A stretch of DNA of 64,000 bases from Sphingomonas donggukensis (GCF_023674425.1 NZ_CP098401.1:496001-560000); one strand, 5' to 3'; numbered from the stretch's first letter, positions 47,075-56,818 are shown. Program-made: numbers and translations. The notes: generated by a model from the sequence alone, not told the origin.

Positions 47075-48631
47075 ATGACAGACCATCCCGATTCGATCCT
47101 GATCGTCGATTTCGGCAGCCAGGTGACCCAGCTGATCGCCCGCCGCGTGCGCGAGGCGGGGGTGTACAGCGAGATCGCCCCGTTCAATGCGGCCGCGGAA
47201 GCGTTCGAGCGGATGCAGCCGCGCGGCGTCATCCTGTCGGGCGGCCCCGCGTCGGTACTGGACGAAGGGAGCCCTCGCATCCCGCAGGCGATCCTGGACG
47301 CGGGCCTGCCGATGCTCGGCATCTGCTACGGCCAGCAGGCGCTGATGGCACAGCTGGGCGGCACGGTCGTAAAGGGCGATTCGGGCGAATTCGGCAGCGC
47401 CTTCATCGAGGTGGCCGACACGTGCAGCCTGTTCGACGGGCTGTGGGCCGAGGGCGAGACGCACCAGGTGTGGATGAGCCACGGGGACAAGGTAACGGCG
47501 CTCGCCCCCGGCTTCCGCGTCGTCGCGATGTCGGCGGGTGCGCCCAATGCAGTGATCGCCGACGACGCGCGCCGCATCTATGCGATGCAGTTCCATCCCG
47601 AGGTCGTCCACACGCCCGACGGCGCCCGGCTGATCGCCAATTTCGCGCGGCATGTCGTCGGCCTGGCTGGCGACTGGACAATGGCCGAATTCCGCGCGAC
47701 CAAGATCGCCGAAATCCGCGAGCAGGTCGGCACGGGCCGCGTCATCTGCGGCCTGTCGGGCGGGGTCGATTCGGCGGTCGCCGCCGTGTTGATCCACGAG
47801 GCGATCGGCGAGCAGCTGACGTGCGTGTTCGTCGACCACGGCCTGATGCGCGCCGGGGAGGCCGATCAGGTCGTCAGCCTGTTCCGCGGTGCGTACAACA
47901 TCCCGCTGATCCACGTTGACGTATCGACGCTGTTCCTGTCGGGCCTCGCGGGCATCACTGATCCGGAGGAAAAGCGGAAGTTCATCGGCAAGACCTTCAT
48001 CGACGTGTTCGAGGATGAAGCGCGCAAGATCGGCGGCGCGGAATTCCTAGCGCAGGGGACGCTGTACCCGGACGTGATCGAAAGCGTCAGCTTCACCGGC
48101 GGGCCGTCGGTGACGATCAAGAGCCACCACAATGTCGGCGGCCTGCCCGAGCGGATGGACATGAAGCTGGTCGAGCCGCTGCGCGAGCTGTTCAAGGACG
48201 AGGTCCGCGAGCTCGGGCGCGAGCTGGGCCTGCCCGACATCTTCGTCGGGCGGCATCCGTTCCCGGGACCGGGCCTGGCCATCCGCATTCCCGGCGAAGT
48301 CACGCGCGAACGCTGTGATATCCTGCGCAAGGCCGACGCCATCTACCTCGAGGAAATCCGATCGGCCGGCCTGTACGACGCCATCTGGCAGGCGTTCGCG
48401 GTGCTGCTGCCGGTGCGGACGGTCGGCGTGATGGGCGACGGGCGCACCTACGACTATGTGCTGGCGCTGCGGGCGGTGACCTCGACCGACGGCATGACCG
48501 CGCAGGCGTTTGAGTTCCCCGGCGGTTTCCTGCCGCGCGTGTCCACGCGGATCGTCAACGAGGTGAAGGGCGTGAACCGCGTCACCTACGACTACACCTC
48601 GAAACCGCCGGGCACGATCGAGTGGGAGTGA
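47075..48631 (+). CDS. guaA: GMP synthase (glutamine-hydrolysing)
   Basis: 518 residues. GuaA aminates XMP to GMP using glutamine and ATP. The amidotransferase domain (1-200) has C84 in GICYGQQ and the His/Glu pair in MQFHPEVVH. The ATP-PPase P-loop is [15 protein letters not shown], and the C-terminal dimerisation domain ends KPPGTIEWE, the standard ending. It stands alone, without guaB. The stop overlaps the start of the HprK-like gene. Confidence 0.98.
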   Translation: MTDHPDSILIVDFGSQVTQLIARRVREAGVYSEIAPFNAAAEAFERMQPRGVILSGGPASVLDEGSPRIPQAILDAGLPMLGICYGQQALMAQLGGTVVKGDSGEFGSAFIEVADTCSLFDGLWAEGETHQVWMSHGDKVTALAPGFRVVAMSAGAPNAVIADDARRIYAMQFHPEVVHTPDGARLIANFARHVVGLAGDWTMAEFRATKIAEIREQVGTGRVICGLSGGVDSAVAAVLIHEAIGEQLTCVFVDHGLMRAGEADQVVSLFRGAYNIPLIHVDVSTLFLSGLAGITDPEEKRKFIGKTFIDVFEDEARKIGGAEFLAQGTLYPDVIESVSFTGGPSVTIKSHHNVGGLPERMDMKLVEPLRELFKDEVRELGRELGLPDIFVGRHPFPGPGLAIRIPGEVTRERCDILRKADAIYLEEIRSAGLYDAIWQAFAVLLPVRTVGVMGDGRTYDYVLALRAVTSTDGMTAQAFEFPGGFLPRVSTRIVNEVKGVNRVTYDYTSKPPGTIEWE

Positions 48632-49584
48632 CGGCGGGCGACGATTGCGGGGTGCAGGGCGGCGGCCTTGCCGTCGCGCGCGCTGCCCCGCTGCACGCCT
48701 GCTTCGACTTCCGCTTCGCCTCGGACATCCCACTGGGGGAGCTCGCGCTGGCGGCGCCGGATGACGTGCGGGACGTGGTGACGATCCGCGTCGGGACGCT
48801 TCCGGACGAGCTGGCCGCCCCCGACTACGGGCTCGCGGTGGTGGGAGGAGACGTGCTGCTCTGCGTGCCGGACGTCGCGCGCTATCTGATCCGGGGCCGT
48901 AACGAGATCGTGGTCGCGCCGGTCGCCGGGGTGAGTGATGGGGCGGTGCGGCTGTTCCTGCTCGGCTCGGCGATCGGCATCCTTGCCTATCGCCGCGGTC
49001 TGCTGCCGCTGCATGCCAATGCGATCGTCGTGAATGGCGGCGCCTATGCCTTTGCCGGGCCGTCCGGCGCGGGGAAGTCGACGCTAGCGGCGCATTTTGC
49101 GGCGGCGGGGCACGAGGTGCTGTGCGACGACGTGTGCGCGCTGTCGTTCGCGCAGGACGGCCAGCCCTGCGCCTGGCCCGGCCTGCCGCGCGTCAAGCTG
49201 TGGGAGGATGCCGCGCGGTCGCTGGGGCATGATCCGGCGACGCTCGATCGGGTGGTCGATGGTCACCAGAAATTCCACGTGGCGATTCCCGCGGCGCATG
49301 CCGCACGGGCGCTGCCCCTGAAGCGCCTGTACGTCCTGTCACGCGCGGCGGATGGCGAAGCCGGCACGATCGCGCGGCTGACCGGAACGCAGGCGATGGC
49401 GGCGGTGATGGAGAACAGCTACCGCCACGAATATCTCCCGACGCTCGGGCTGACGACGTGGCATTTCCAGCGCGCGGCGGCGATGCTGGCCCATGTCGAG
49501 GTCTATGCCGTGTCGCGCGCCTGGGGCTTCGACGTGTTCGAGCGGGAGGCGCAACGGCTCGCCGCGCATGTGGCGGCGCGATGA
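48622..49584 (+). CDS. HPr kinase-like P-loop ATPase
   Basis: 320 residues from GTG at 48622 (GTG at 48628 is equally possible), overlapping guaA. The C-terminal half has a Walker A loop GPSGAGKST (146-154), preceded by [13 protein letters not shown] as in HprK, and an acidic LCDDVCALS that fits Walker B. Upstream (30-120) is a domain of unknown type. HprK-like ATPases of this size occur in alphaproteobacteria and in lasso-peptide clusters, where they are thought to modify a precursor; no precursor, B or C protein is near. The TGA overlaps the GNAT gene's ATG, so the run guaA-this-GNAT-Spx is coupled. Confidence 0.75.
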   Translation: MGVTAGDDCGVQGGGLAVARAAPLHACFDFRFASDIPLGELALAAPDDVRDVVTIRVGTLPDELAAPDYGLAVVGGDVLLCVPDVARYLIRGRNEIVVAPVAGVSDGAVRLFLLGSAIGILAYRRGLLPLHANAIVVNGGAYAFAGPSGAGKSTLAAHFAAAGHEVLCDDVCALSFAQDGQPCAWPGLPRVKLWEDAARSLGHDPATLDRVVDGHQKFHVAIPAAHAARALPLKRLYVLSRAADGEAGTIARLTGTQAMAAVMENSYRHEYLPTLGLTTWHFQRAAAMLAHVEVYAVSRAWGFDVFEREAQRLAAHVAAR

Positions 49585-49997
49585 TCGACGCGGCGACCGC
49601 CCGCGATCGCGCCGCCGTGGTGGTGCTGTGGGAGGCGTGCGGCCTGACCCGCCCGTGGAACGACCCCGCCGCCGATTTCGACCGTGCGCAGGCGGGTGCG
49701 ACATCGGCAGTGCTGGTCGCGCGCGGCGGGTCGGATATCACCGGCAGCGTGATGGTCGGCGACGACGGGCACCGCGGCTGGGTCTATTATCTCGCGGTGG
49801 CGCCGGATGCGCGGCGCGGCGGCGTCGGACGGGCGCTGATGGCCGCGGCGGAGGACTGGCTGCGGGCGCGGGGGTGCGTCAAGATCCAGCTGATGGTCCG
49901 CGGCGACAACGTCGCGGCGGCGGCCTTCTACGAATCCCTCGGCCTGGAGCCGCAGCCGGTCGCGACCTATGGGCGCTTCCTGAAGGACGAAGAATGA
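49581..49997 (+). CDS. GNAT acetyltransferase (YpeA-like)
   Basis: 138 residues from the ATG at 49581, overlapping the previous stop. The acetyl-CoA pyrophosphate loop is VAPDARRGGVGRALMAAAE (Q/R-x-x-G-x-G/A type). Further GNAT segments are KIQLMVRGDNVAAAAFYESL and ATYGRFLKDEE, as in YpeA. The substrate is not predictable. The stop overlaps the ATG of the next gene. Confidence 0.9.
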   Translation: MIDAATARDRAAVVVLWEACGLTRPWNDPAADFDRAQAGATSAVLVARGGSDITGSVMVGDDGHRGWVYYLAVAPDARRGGVGRALMAAAEDWLRARGCVKIQLMVRGDNVAAAAFYESLGLEPQPVATYGRFLKDEE

Positions 49998-50338
49998 CGA
50001 TCCTCTACGGCATTCGCAACTGCGACACGGTGAAGAAGGCGCGGGCGTGGCTCGATGCGCACGGCATCGCCCACACTTTCCACGACTACAAGACTGCGGG
50101 TGTCGACCCCGATCGGCTGGCCGGCTGGGCGGACGCGGTCGGGTGGGAGGCGCTGCTCAACCGCGCGGGCACGACGTTCCGCAAGCTGGCCGAAGCCGAC
50201 CGCGCCGATATCGACCGGGCGAAGGCGCTGGCGCTGATGGCGGCGTCTCCATCGCTCATCAAGCGACCGGTGGTCGAGCATGGCGGCGCGGTCCTGGTCG
50301 GGTTCAAGCCGGATCGCTACGCCGCCGCCTTTTCCTGA
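49994..50338 (+). CDS. Spx/ArsC family thioredoxin-fold protein (YffB-like)
   Basis: 114 residues. The N-terminus TILYGIRNCDTVKKARAWLD has a single Cys at the CxxC position, and RPVVEHGGAVLVGFKPDRYA is typical of the YffB subgroup. This family includes arsenate reductases and Spx; YffB has glutathione-linked reductase features. With only one Cys in the active loop it cannot act as a disulfide-pair thioredoxin. It is the last gene of the tightly packed guaA-start run. Confidence 0.9.
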   Translation: MTILYGIRNCDTVKKARAWLDAHGIAHTFHDYKTAGVDPDRLAGWADAVGWEALLNRAGTTFRKLAEADRADIDRAKALALMAASPSLIKRPVVEHGGAVLVGFKPDRYAAAFS

Positions 50339-50402
50339 ACCGCTGGCACATCCCCCGATAATCCTTTATCCTGTCGCCATAATATCTGGGGAGGGGTGTG
50401 CG

Positions 50403-50843
50403 ATGGCGTCCTATCTTCGGCAAAAGCCGCCGGTGTGGTTCTGGATCGTCGCGATCGTGTTGCTGCTGTGGGGGGCCATGGGCTGTTATGCCTGCCTGCA
50501 GCAATTCCGGCTGGGCGCCGACGCGATGGGGCCGGCGGATGCCTATTACCGCACGCTCTATGCGACGCTCCCGGCGTGGTACAATTGGGTTTATGCGGTG
50601 GCGGTCGGCGCCGGCTTCCTCGGCGCGATCGCGCTGCTTATGCGATTGGCGACGGCGCGGCTGCTGTTCATCGTGTCGTTGATCGCGGTCGTCGTCCAGT
50701 TCGGCTGGCTGTTTGCAACTACCGACATGATCGCGGTGCGCGGCGCGGGGGCGACGGTACCGTTCCCGCTGTTCATCGTCGCGGTGGCGGCGTTCGCGAT
50801 CTGGCTGTCGGGCCATGCGCGGCGCCGCGGCTGGATCGGCTAA
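50403..50843 (+). CDS. Four-helix membrane protein of unknown function
   Basis: 146 residues, ATG at 50403 after GGGGAGGG. Four hydrophobic helices: [75 protein letters not shown]. The first resembles a common alphaproteobacterial 'sugar transporter-like' small protein family, without an assigned function. It lies about 65 bp after the Spx-like gene and 40 bp before panB in the same direction. Confidence 0.8.
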   Translation: MASYLRQKPPVWFWIVAIVLLLWGAMGCYACLQQFRLGADAMGPADAYYRTLYATLPAWYNWVYAVAVGAGFLGAIALLMRLATARLLFIVSLIAVVVQFGWLFATTDMIAVRGAGATVPFPLFIVAVAAFAIWLSGHARRRGWIG

Positions 50844-50881
50844 GCTGGCGCTCTCCCGCCGGAGCGCGTAGGGCGGCGGCC

Positions 50882-51742
50882 ATGTCCACGACCTTCACGA
50901 TCGATACCTCGACCAGCCGCGCGACGCCGACCCCGGCGCCGATGAAGCGACTGACGATCCCCGCGATCCAGGGGCGAAAGGGCGGCGAGCCGATCGTCAT
51001 GCTGACCGCCTATACCGCGCGGATGGCGCAGCTGCTCGATCCGCACTGCGACATGCTGCTGGTCGGCGACAGCCTGGGGCAGGTGATCTACGGTCTGCCG
51101 TCCACCCTGCCGGTAACGCTCGACATGATGTGCGCGCACGGGGCCGCGGTGGTCCGGGGCAGCTATCATTCTGTCGTCATCATCGACATGCCCTTCGGCA
51201 GCTACGAGGCGTCGCCGGAACAGGCGTTCGCCAGCGCCTCGCGGATCATGGCCGAAACCGGCGCGGCAGGCGTGAAGCTGGAGGGCGGGGAGGCGATGGC
51301 GCCGACCGTCGCCTTCCTGTCGGCGCGCGGCATCCCGGTATGCGGCCACGTCGGTTTGACGCCTCAGGCGGTGAACGCGCTCGGCGGCTACGGCGCACGC
51401 GGGCGCAGCAACGCCGAACACGCGAAAATCCTGTCCGACGCGCGCGCGATCGACGCCGCCGGCGCCTTTGCGATGGTGGTGGAGGGAGTGATGGAATCGC
51501 TTGCCAATGCGATCGTCGCAGAGGTCGGCTGTCCCGTCATCGGCATCGGCGCGTCGGCGGAGTGCGACGGGCAGGTTCTGGTGACTGAGGATATGCTCGG
51601 CCTGTTCGAGCGCACGCCGCGGTTCGTGAAGACCTACGGCGACATGGCTGGCCGCATTTCCGCCGCGGTCGCCGACTATGCGGGCGAAGTGCGCTCGCGC
51701 GCCTTTCCGGGCGACGCACAGGTCTATCGCCCCAAGGCGTGA
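50882..51742 (+). CDS. panB: 3-methyl-2-oxobutanoate hydroxymethyltransferase
   Basis: 286 residues. PanB adds a hydroxymethyl group to 2-oxoisovalerate, the first step to pantothenate and CoA. Metal and substrate residues are in [15 protein letters not shown] (Asp), [30 protein letters not shown] and [16 protein letters not shown], all intact. The ATG at 50882 gives an N-terminal tail of about 20 residues before the conserved [13 protein letters not shown]. No panC or panD is near. Confidence 0.97.
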   Translation: MSTTFTIDTSTSRATPTPAPMKRLTIPAIQGRKGGEPIVMLTAYTARMAQLLDPHCDMLLVGDSLGQVIYGLPSTLPVTLDMMCAHGAAVVRGSYHSVVIIDMPFGSYEASPEQAFASASRIMAETGAAGVKLEGGEAMAPTVAFLSARGIPVCGHVGLTPQAVNALGGYGARGRSNAEHAKILSDARAIDAAGAFAMVVEGVMESLANAIVAEVGCPVIGIGASAECDGQVLVTEDMLGLFERTPRFVKTYGDMAGRISAAVADYAGEVRSRAFPGDAQVYRPKA

Positions 51743-51821
51743 GGCACTTTCGTTTCGCATCGCGCGCGGCTAAAGGCTGGCGCGACGAAAATTCCCCCGA
51801 CAGCTTCGGAGTAACTGAGTT

Positions 51822-52523
51822 TTGGCGCTGACCCCGCAACCCAACGAAGCCTTCCTGCGCGAGGTGGACGAGGAACTGCGCAAGGACCAGGCGGTCGCGC
51901 TGTGGAAACGCTGGGGCAAGATCGCAATCGCGGTCGTGCTGGCGGCGCTGGCGGCGCTCGCCGGGTGGCTGTGGTGGCAGCAGCACCGCGTCAACGTCGC
52001 GGGCGAGCAGGGCGAACGCTTCAACCAGGCGATCGACGCGCTCGGTGCCGATCAGGATGCGAAGGCGCAGCCGATCCTGGCCGACCTCGCGAAGTCCGGC
52101 ACGCAAGGCTATGCGGTGATGGCGGCCTTCACCGAGGCCGACCTGCTGCTCAAGAAGGACGATCTGAAGGGTGCCGCGGCGAAATTCGCGGGCATCGCGG
52201 GCGATACGGGCGTCGCGCAGCCGCTGCGCGACCTAGCGCTGGTGCGCCAGACATCGGCAGAATATGATACGCTGCAGCCGCAAGTCGTGATCGACCGGCT
52301 CCGCCCGCTGGCGGTGAAGGGCCAGCCGTGGTTCGGTTCGGCGGGTGAGATGACTGCGGTCGCGCATCTGCGCATGGGCCGGCGCGACCTGGCCGGGCGG
52401 ATGTTCGGTGAGATCGCGGCGGACGAGCAGGTTCCGCAATCGATCCGTCAACGCGCGGTTCAGATGGCCGGTGTTCTGGGGGTCGACGCGGTCGACCAAT
52501 CTGGGGAAAAGAAGGCGGGATGA
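51822..52523 (+). CDS. YfgM/Tpr-type inner-membrane protein (DUF2133)
   Basis: 233 residues from TTG at 51822, with CGGAG upstream. A single membrane helix at about 32-52 (IAIAVVLAALAALAGWLWW) follows a cytoplasmic stub FLREVDEELRKDQAVALWKR, and the periplasmic rest has TPR-like helices. In E. coli YfgM works with PpiD near the Sec translocon and is encoded next to bamB and der, exactly the order seen here. The TGA overlaps the bamB ATG. Confidence 0.88.
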   Translation: MALTPQPNEAFLREVDEELRKDQAVALWKRWGKIAIAVVLAALAALAGWLWWQQHRVNVAGEQGERFNQAIDALGADQDAKAQPILADLAKSGTQGYAVMAAFTEADLLLKKDDLKGAAAKFAGIAGDTGVAQPLRDLALVRQTSAEYDTLQPQVVIDRLRPLAVKGQPWFGSAGEMTAVAHLRMGRRDLAGRMFGEIAADEQVPQSIRQRAVQMAGVLGVDAVDQSGEKKAG

Positions 52524-53851
52524 GGAAGTTTGTAACGGCGACCGCGGCGCTTGCGCTGGCGGCGGGCCTTGGCGGGTGCGGTATCTTTAAGGGCGGCGGC
52601 ACCAAGACGCCGGTGCTGGGCGACCGCGTGCCCATCCTGATGTCGGAAAATTCGATCGCGGTGGACAAGTCGCTGGCGGCGGTCGAGGTCGTGTTGCCTC
52701 CCGCGGCGGCGAACGCCGACTGGAACCAGCCGGGCGGCAACGAATCGAAGTCGATGGGCCATCTGGCGCTCGGCGCCTCGGTGGCGCAGGCGTGGCGCGT
52801 CGTAATCCCGGGCGGCGACCAGCGCGTGCGCCTCGCCGCTGCGCCGGTGATCGAGGGCGGCAAGCTGTTCGTCAGCGACACCAACGGCGCCGTGCATGCG
52901 TACGCCGCCGATACCGGTGCGGCGCTGTGGACGGCGCAGACCAGCAAGACCGGCGATGCCAACGCCCGCGCCCGCTTCGGCGGCGGCGTGAGTGCGGACG
53001 GCGGACGTGCCTTTGCGACCAACGGCCTGGGCGAAGTCGTCGCGTTCGACGCCGCGACCGGTGCCGAGGTGTGGCGCACGAAGCCCGGCGGCCCGCTGCG
53101 CGGTGCGCCGACGCTGTCGGACGGCAATGCCTATGTGCTGAGCCAGGACAACCAGCTGTTCGCGCTCAATCAGGCCGACGGCAGGGTGATCTGGACTCAG
53201 TCGGGCAGCCTGGAGACGCAGGGCGTGTTCGGCGTGGCCGCCCCCGCCGTGGCGCAGGGCACCGTGGTCGCGGGCTTCTCGTCGGGCGAGCTGAACGCCT
53301 ATCGTTACGAGAACGGACGCACCCTGTGGGCCGACGCCCTGTCGCGGACCAGCACCGTCGCGTCGGTGTCCAGCCTGTCGGACATCGATGCCGAGCCGGT
53401 GATCGACCAGGGCCGCGCCTATGCCATCGGGCAGGGCGGTCGCATGGTTGCGCTCGACGTCACCACCGGCCAGCGTCTGTGGGAACAGAATCTCGCCGGC
53501 ATCTCGACGCCGTGGGTGTCGGGTGAGTGGATCTTTGTCGTCACCGACGACGCACGCCTGATCTGTCTTTCGCGCGCCAGCGGGCAGGTCCGCTGGATCA
53601 GCCAGCTGCGCAAGTTCCGGGTCGAAAAGGAAAAGAACCCGAAGGATCCGGTGTCCTGGGTCGGCCCGGTGCTGGCCGGCGGACGGCTGTGGCTGGCCAA
53701 TTCGCTCGGCCAGATCGCGTCGGTCTCGCCGACCGACGGGACCGTCGGCACGACTATCGAGACCAAGGGCAAGTTTGGCCTGTCGCCGGTCGTCGCCAAC
53801 CAGACGCTATACATGCTGAGCGACGAGGGCGTGCTGACCGCCTACCGCTGA
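52520..53851 (+). CDS. bamB: Outer-membrane assembly factor BamB
   Basis: 443 residues. A lipoprotein signal with lipobox LGGC (lipidated C20) leads to an eight-bladed propeller made of PQQ-type repeats such as TGAEVWRTKPGG and TGQRLWEQNLAG. BamB is a partner of BamA in inserting barrel proteins. It overlaps the YfgM-like gene by 4 bases and precedes der, the conserved gammaproteobacterial and alphaproteobacterial order. A strong terminator follows. Residues 25-70 are a longer linker than in E. coli. Confidence 0.95.
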   Translation: MRKFVTATAALALAAGLGGCGIFKGGGTKTPVLGDRVPILMSENSIAVDKSLAAVEVVLPPAAANADWNQPGGNESKSMGHLALGASVAQAWRVVIPGGDQRVRLAAAPVIEGGKLFVSDTNGAVHAYAADTGAALWTAQTSKTGDANARARFGGGVSADGGRAFATNGLGEVVAFDAATGAEVWRTKPGGPLRGAPTLSDGNAYVLSQDNQLFALNQADGRVIWTQSGSLETQGVFGVAAPAVAQGTVVAGFSSGELNAYRYENGRTLWADALSRTSTVASVSSLSDIDAEPVIDQGRAYAIGQGGRMVALDVTTGQRLWEQNLAGISTPWVSGEWIFVVTDDARLICLSRASGQVRWISQLRKFRVEKEKNPKDPVSWVGPVLAGGRLWLANSLGQIASVSPTDGTVGTTIETKGKFGLSPVVANQTLYMLSDEGVLTAYR

Positions 53852-53854
53852 TCC

Positions 53855-53886
53855 AAAGTCGCGCGCCGACAGGGCGCGCGACTTTT
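53855..53886 (+). terminator. Intrinsic terminator after bamB
   Basis: AAAGTCGCGCGCC (53855-53867) pairs with GGCGCGCGACTTT (53873-53885), a 13-bp perfect stem with loop GACAG, followed by TG. The A-run/T-run in the stem gives bidirectional character. It separates bamB from der. Confidence 0.85.
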
Positions 53887-53912
53887 GTGGCGGGAGGCGC
53901 TAGGGGGGCGCC

Positions 53913-55283
53913 ATGCCTCATCCTACCGTTGCCATTATCGGCCGTCCCAATGTCGGCAAGTCGACGCTGTTCAATCGCCTGGTCGGCAAACGGCTGGCGC
54001 TGGTCGACGATCAGCCCGGCGTGACGCGCGACCGGCGCGAGGGTGATGCCAACCTCCTCGGCCTCGAATTCCGCATCGTCGATACCGCCGGGTTCGAGGA
54101 TCAGGACGTCGCGACGCTGCCCGGTCGGATGCGCGTGCAGACCGAGGCCGCGGTCGAGGATGCCGATGTCGCGCTGTTCATGGTCGATGCCCGCGCCGGG
54201 ATCGTGCCGCTGGACGAGGAGATCGCCCGCTGGCTGCGCGTCACCTCCACCCCAGTGATCCTGGTCGCCAACAAGGCCGAGGGGCGGGCGGGCGAGACCG
54301 GCGTGATCGAGGCGATGGCGCTCGGCTTCGGCGATCCCATCCCGCTGTCGGCGGAGCATGGCGAGGGTGTGGTCGATCTGTTCGACGCGCTGCGCCCCTA
54401 TGTCGACCGTGAGGACGGATCGCCCGAGGAGTCGGAGGAACAGGCCGAGGACGGGCCGCTGAAGCTCGCCATCGTCGGGCGCCCGAACGCGGGCAAATCG
54501 ACGCTCATCAACCGGATGCTGGGGCAGGACCGGCTCATCACCGGGCCGGAAGCCGGCATCACCCGCGATTCGATCGCGATCGACTGGTCGTGGACCGACG
54601 GCGACGGCAACGAGCGCCCGGTTCGCCTGATCGACACCGCCGGCATGCGCAAGAAGGCGCGCGTGCAGGAAAAGCTGGAAAAGCTGTCGGTGATGGATGC
54701 CCTGCGCGCGATCGACTTCGCCGAGGTCATCGTGCTGCTGATCGACGCCACCCGCGGGCTGGAGGTGCAGGATCTGAAGATCGCCGACCGCGCGCTTCAG
54801 GAAGGGCGCGCCCTCGTCATCGCGCTCAACAAATGGGACGTCGCCGAAAATGCGTCGAGCCTGTTCAACGGCGTGAAGGGCGCGCTCGACGAGGGGCTGG
54901 CGCAGGTGAAAGGCGTGCCGCTGATGACCGTGTCGGGGGCGACCGGCAAGGGTATCGACCAGCTCATCAAGGTCGCGTTCGAGACGCGCGACGCCTGGTC
55001 GCGGCGGATTTCGACCGGCCAGCTCAACCGCTGGTTCGAACGCGCGATCGAGGCGAATCCGCCGCCCGCACCCGGCGGCAAGCGGATCAAGGCGCGTTAC
55101 GTCACCCAGGTCAAATCGCGCCCGCCGAGCTTCGTGCTGTTCGGCACGCGCGTTGACCAGATCCCCGAAAGCTACCGCCGCTATCTGGTCAACAGCATGC
55201 GCAAGGAATTCGGATTCGGCGCGGTGCCGGTACGCCTGACGATGCGCGCGCCGAAAAATCCGTTCGACCACGACAAGAACTGA
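53913..55283 (+). CDS. der: Ribosome-assembly GTPase Der (EngA)
   Basis: 456 residues with two tandem GTPase domains and a C-terminal KH-like domain. First P-loop GRPNVGKSTLFN (about 8-19), DTAGFEDQDV, NKAEG. Second P-loop GRPNAGKSTLIN (about 190), DTAGMRKKARVQEKL, NKWDVAEN. The KH-like end has RYVTQVKSRPPSFVLFGTR. Der acts late in 50S maturation and is essential in most bacteria. Its ATG lies 27 bases after the bamB terminator, so it has its own start signal. The TusA-like gene follows after 8 bases. Confidence 0.98.
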   Translation: MPHPTVAIIGRPNVGKSTLFNRLVGKRLALVDDQPGVTRDRREGDANLLGLEFRIVDTAGFEDQDVATLPGRMRVQTEAAVEDADVALFMVDARAGIVPLDEEIARWLRVTSTPVILVANKAEGRAGETGVIEAMALGFGDPIPLSAEHGEGVVDLFDALRPYVDREDGSPEESEEQAEDGPLKLAIVGRPNAGKSTLINRMLGQDRLITGPEAGITRDSIAIDWSWTDGDGNERPVRLIDTAGMRKKARVQEKLEKLSVMDALRAIDFAEVIVLLIDATRGLEVQDLKIADRALQEGRALVIALNKWDVAENASSLFNGVKGALDEGLAQVKGVPLMTVSGATGKGIDQLIKVAFETRDAWSRRISTGQLNRWFERAIEANPPPAPGGKRIKARYVTQVKSRPPSFVLFGTRVDQIPESYRRYLVNSMRKEFGFGAVPVRLTMRAPKNPFDHDKN

Positions 55284-55291
55284 GGCGGGGC

Positions 55292-55489
55292 GTGATCCGG
55301 CTCGATACCCGCGGCATGCGCTGTCCGTGGCCGGCGCTGCGGCTGGCGCGGACGCTCAGGGAGGGTGCATCGGCGGTCGAGGTGCTGGCCGACGATCCGG
55401 TCGCACCGGGCGAGCTTGCGGCGGTGGCCGCGGCGCGGGGCCTGTCCTTCGAAACGATGGCTCCGCACGTGTTTCGCATCGGGAACTGA
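55292..55489 (+). CDS. TusA-type sulfur-transfer protein
   Basis: 65 residues, GTG start at 55292. The family CPxP motif is in RGMRCPWPALRLARTL (persulfide Cys11), and the beta-alpha layout matches the SirA/TusA fold. Such proteins pass sulfur to tRNA thiolation, molybdenum cofactor or other pathways. It is slightly short against TusA (81 residues), and no TusBCD is near, so the pathway is unknown. Eight bases from der, probably cotranscribed. Confidence 0.88.
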   Translation: MIRLDTRGMRCPWPALRLARTLREGASAVEVLADDPVAPGELAAVAAARGLSFETMAPHVFRIGN

Positions 55490-55571
55490 AGCAATCTCAA
55501 CACCCTGTTTACGCTTGTCGGCCTAAAGATACGGCGAAACCCGTACGGACGGGGCAAGCAGGGAATGGGGA

Positions 55572-55988
55572 ATGCCGGGCTTGGATACGGGACAACCACT
55601 CATCGACTGGGCGGTGCTTTCCGCCGCGCGGATCGAACTGGGCGCCAATTTCGTCCGCATCCTCGGTTACTTCCGTGAGGATGGCGAAAAGTCGGTGGCC
55701 GCGATCGAGGCGGCGATGCGCAGCGGTTCGGCAGCGGCACTGGTGTTGCCCGCGCACACGCTGAAGGGCGAATCGCGTCAATTCGGTGCCGAAGTGCTGG
55801 CCGCGTCGGCCGAAGCGATCGAGGTGATCGCGCGCGATTGCGTGGAAAGCCGCGATGCGCCCGCGGACGCGTTGCAGCATGTCGTCGGCCTGCGCGCGCT
55901 GTTCGACCAGACGCTGATCCTGCTGGAACAGGAAACCAACCCGCTGGTCGAGCGCCGGCCCGCCGCCTTCGGACGCCGCAGCCTCTGA
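55572..55988 (+). CDS. Hpt-domain phosphotransfer protein
   Basis: 138 residues. Four-helix Hpt domain with the phosphoryl His at H62 in LPAHTLKGESRQFGAEVLA. No kinase or receiver is attached. The start is taken as ATG at 55572 (MPGLDTGQPLIDWAV). Sphingomonads feed CtrA mainly through ChpT, which is a different dimeric fold; this Hpt would be a separate relay step. No adjacent kinase or regulator gene identifies its partners. Confidence 0.9.
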   Translation: MPGLDTGQPLIDWAVLSAARIELGANFVRILGYFREDGEKSVAAIEAAMRSGSAAALVLPAHTLKGESRQFGAEVLAASAEAIEVIARDCVESRDAPADALQHVVGLRALFDQTLILLEQETNPLVERRPAAFGRRSL

Positions 55989-56004
55989 CGCTGCGGCGCA
56001 TCGT

Positions 56005-56487
56005 TCAGGCGTCGGCTTCGCTTTCCGAATTGAGCTGGATGTAATTGGCGATCCCCATCCGCTCGATCATCTCGAACTGACGCTCGAGCGTATCGACATG
56101 CTCTTCCTCGCTGTCGAGGATGCGGCGGAACAGGTCGCGGCTGACATAGTCGCGCACGCTTTCGCAATGCTCGATCGCGTTCTTCAGCTGGGCGACCGCC
56201 TCATATTCCAGCTCCAGGTCGCCGCGGATCGCTTCCTCGACGGTCTCGCCGACGCGCAGGCGCCCGAGCAGCTGGAAATTGGGCAGGCCGTCGAGGAACA
56301 GTATGCGCTCCGCCACCCAATCGGCGTGCTTCATCTCGTCGATCGATTCCTCGCGCTCGAACTTGGCGAGTTTCTTGACGCCCCAGTGATCGAACAGGCG
56401 GTAGTGCAACCAATATTGGTTGATCGCGGTCAGCTCGTTGCGGAGCGTCTCGTTCAGATATTCGATGACTTTCGCATCGCCCTTCAT
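56005..56487 (-). CDS. bfr: Bacterioferritin
   Basis: 160 residues. Bfr stores iron in a 24-subunit shell with shared heme. Heme ligand M52 and ferroxidase residues E18, E51 and H54 (ESIDEMKHADW) are present, as are E94-like and E127-like ligands in the later helices (SEEEHVDTLERQF). The ATG at 56487 is followed by MKGDAKVIEYLNETLRNEL, the standard start. It is cotranscribed with bfd, which begins upstream on the same strand, with about 100 bp between. Confidence 0.97.
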   Translation of the reverse strand: MKGDAKVIEYLNETLRNELTAINQYWLHYRLFDHWGVKKLAKFEREESIDEMKHADWVAERILFLDGLPNFQLLGRLRVGETVEEAIRGDLELEYEAVAQLKNAIEHCESVRDYVSRDLFRRILDSEEEHVDTLERQFEMIERMGIANYIQLNSESEADA

Positions 56488-56590
56488 GGCTGTTCCCCGT
56501 GTTCTCTGTCAGGCAGAGCGATAGCGCGAATGGCGCGGTCGGAACAGTATGAAAATGGCGGAATTCTGCGGATTTCTGGCCTTGCGAATG

Positions 56591-56761
56591 CTACGCAGCC
56601 GCGCGTTCCGCGTCGATGATGGCGCGCGCGAAGGGCACGCACTGTCCGCATTTGGCCTGGCAGCCGAGCGACCGGTACGCCTGGCACGCACTCATTGCGC
56701 CGTCGCGGGCGGCGGCGCGCACATCGCGCTCTCGGATCGCATTGCAAACGCAGACAACCAT
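56591..56761 (-). CDS. bfd: Bacterioferritin-associated ferredoxin
   Basis: 56 residues, translated by hand: it begins MVVCVCNAIRERDVRAAARD and ends AIIDAERAAA. The [2Fe-2S] cysteines C4, C6, C38 and C41 occupy the same positions as in E. coli Bfd (Cx1C and Cx2C), and two extra Cys (C26, C34) lie between. Bfd passes electrons to Bfr to release stored iron. GAGGG stands 6 bases before the ATG. It lies directly upstream of bfr and downstream of a Fur-like site, as expected for an iron-starvation gene. Confidence 0.93.
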   Translation of the reverse strand: MVVCVCNAIRERDVRAAARDGAMSACQAYRSLGCQAKCGQCVPFARAIIDAERAAA

Positions 56762-56797
56762 AGGAATCCCTCACGCTCTGCGCATCATGTACCGCTA

Positions 56798-56816
56798 GTG
56801 AGAGTGATTCGCAAAC
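56798..56816. promoter_or_regulatory. Fur-like box upstream of bfd
   Basis: GTGAGAGTGATTCGCAAAC, close to the ATGAGAATGATTCTCATT type of Fur box, 37 bp before the bfd start. It is oriented for control of bfd-bfr. The mltA start lies 145 bp to the other side. Confidence 0.6.
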
Positions 56817-56818
56817 AC

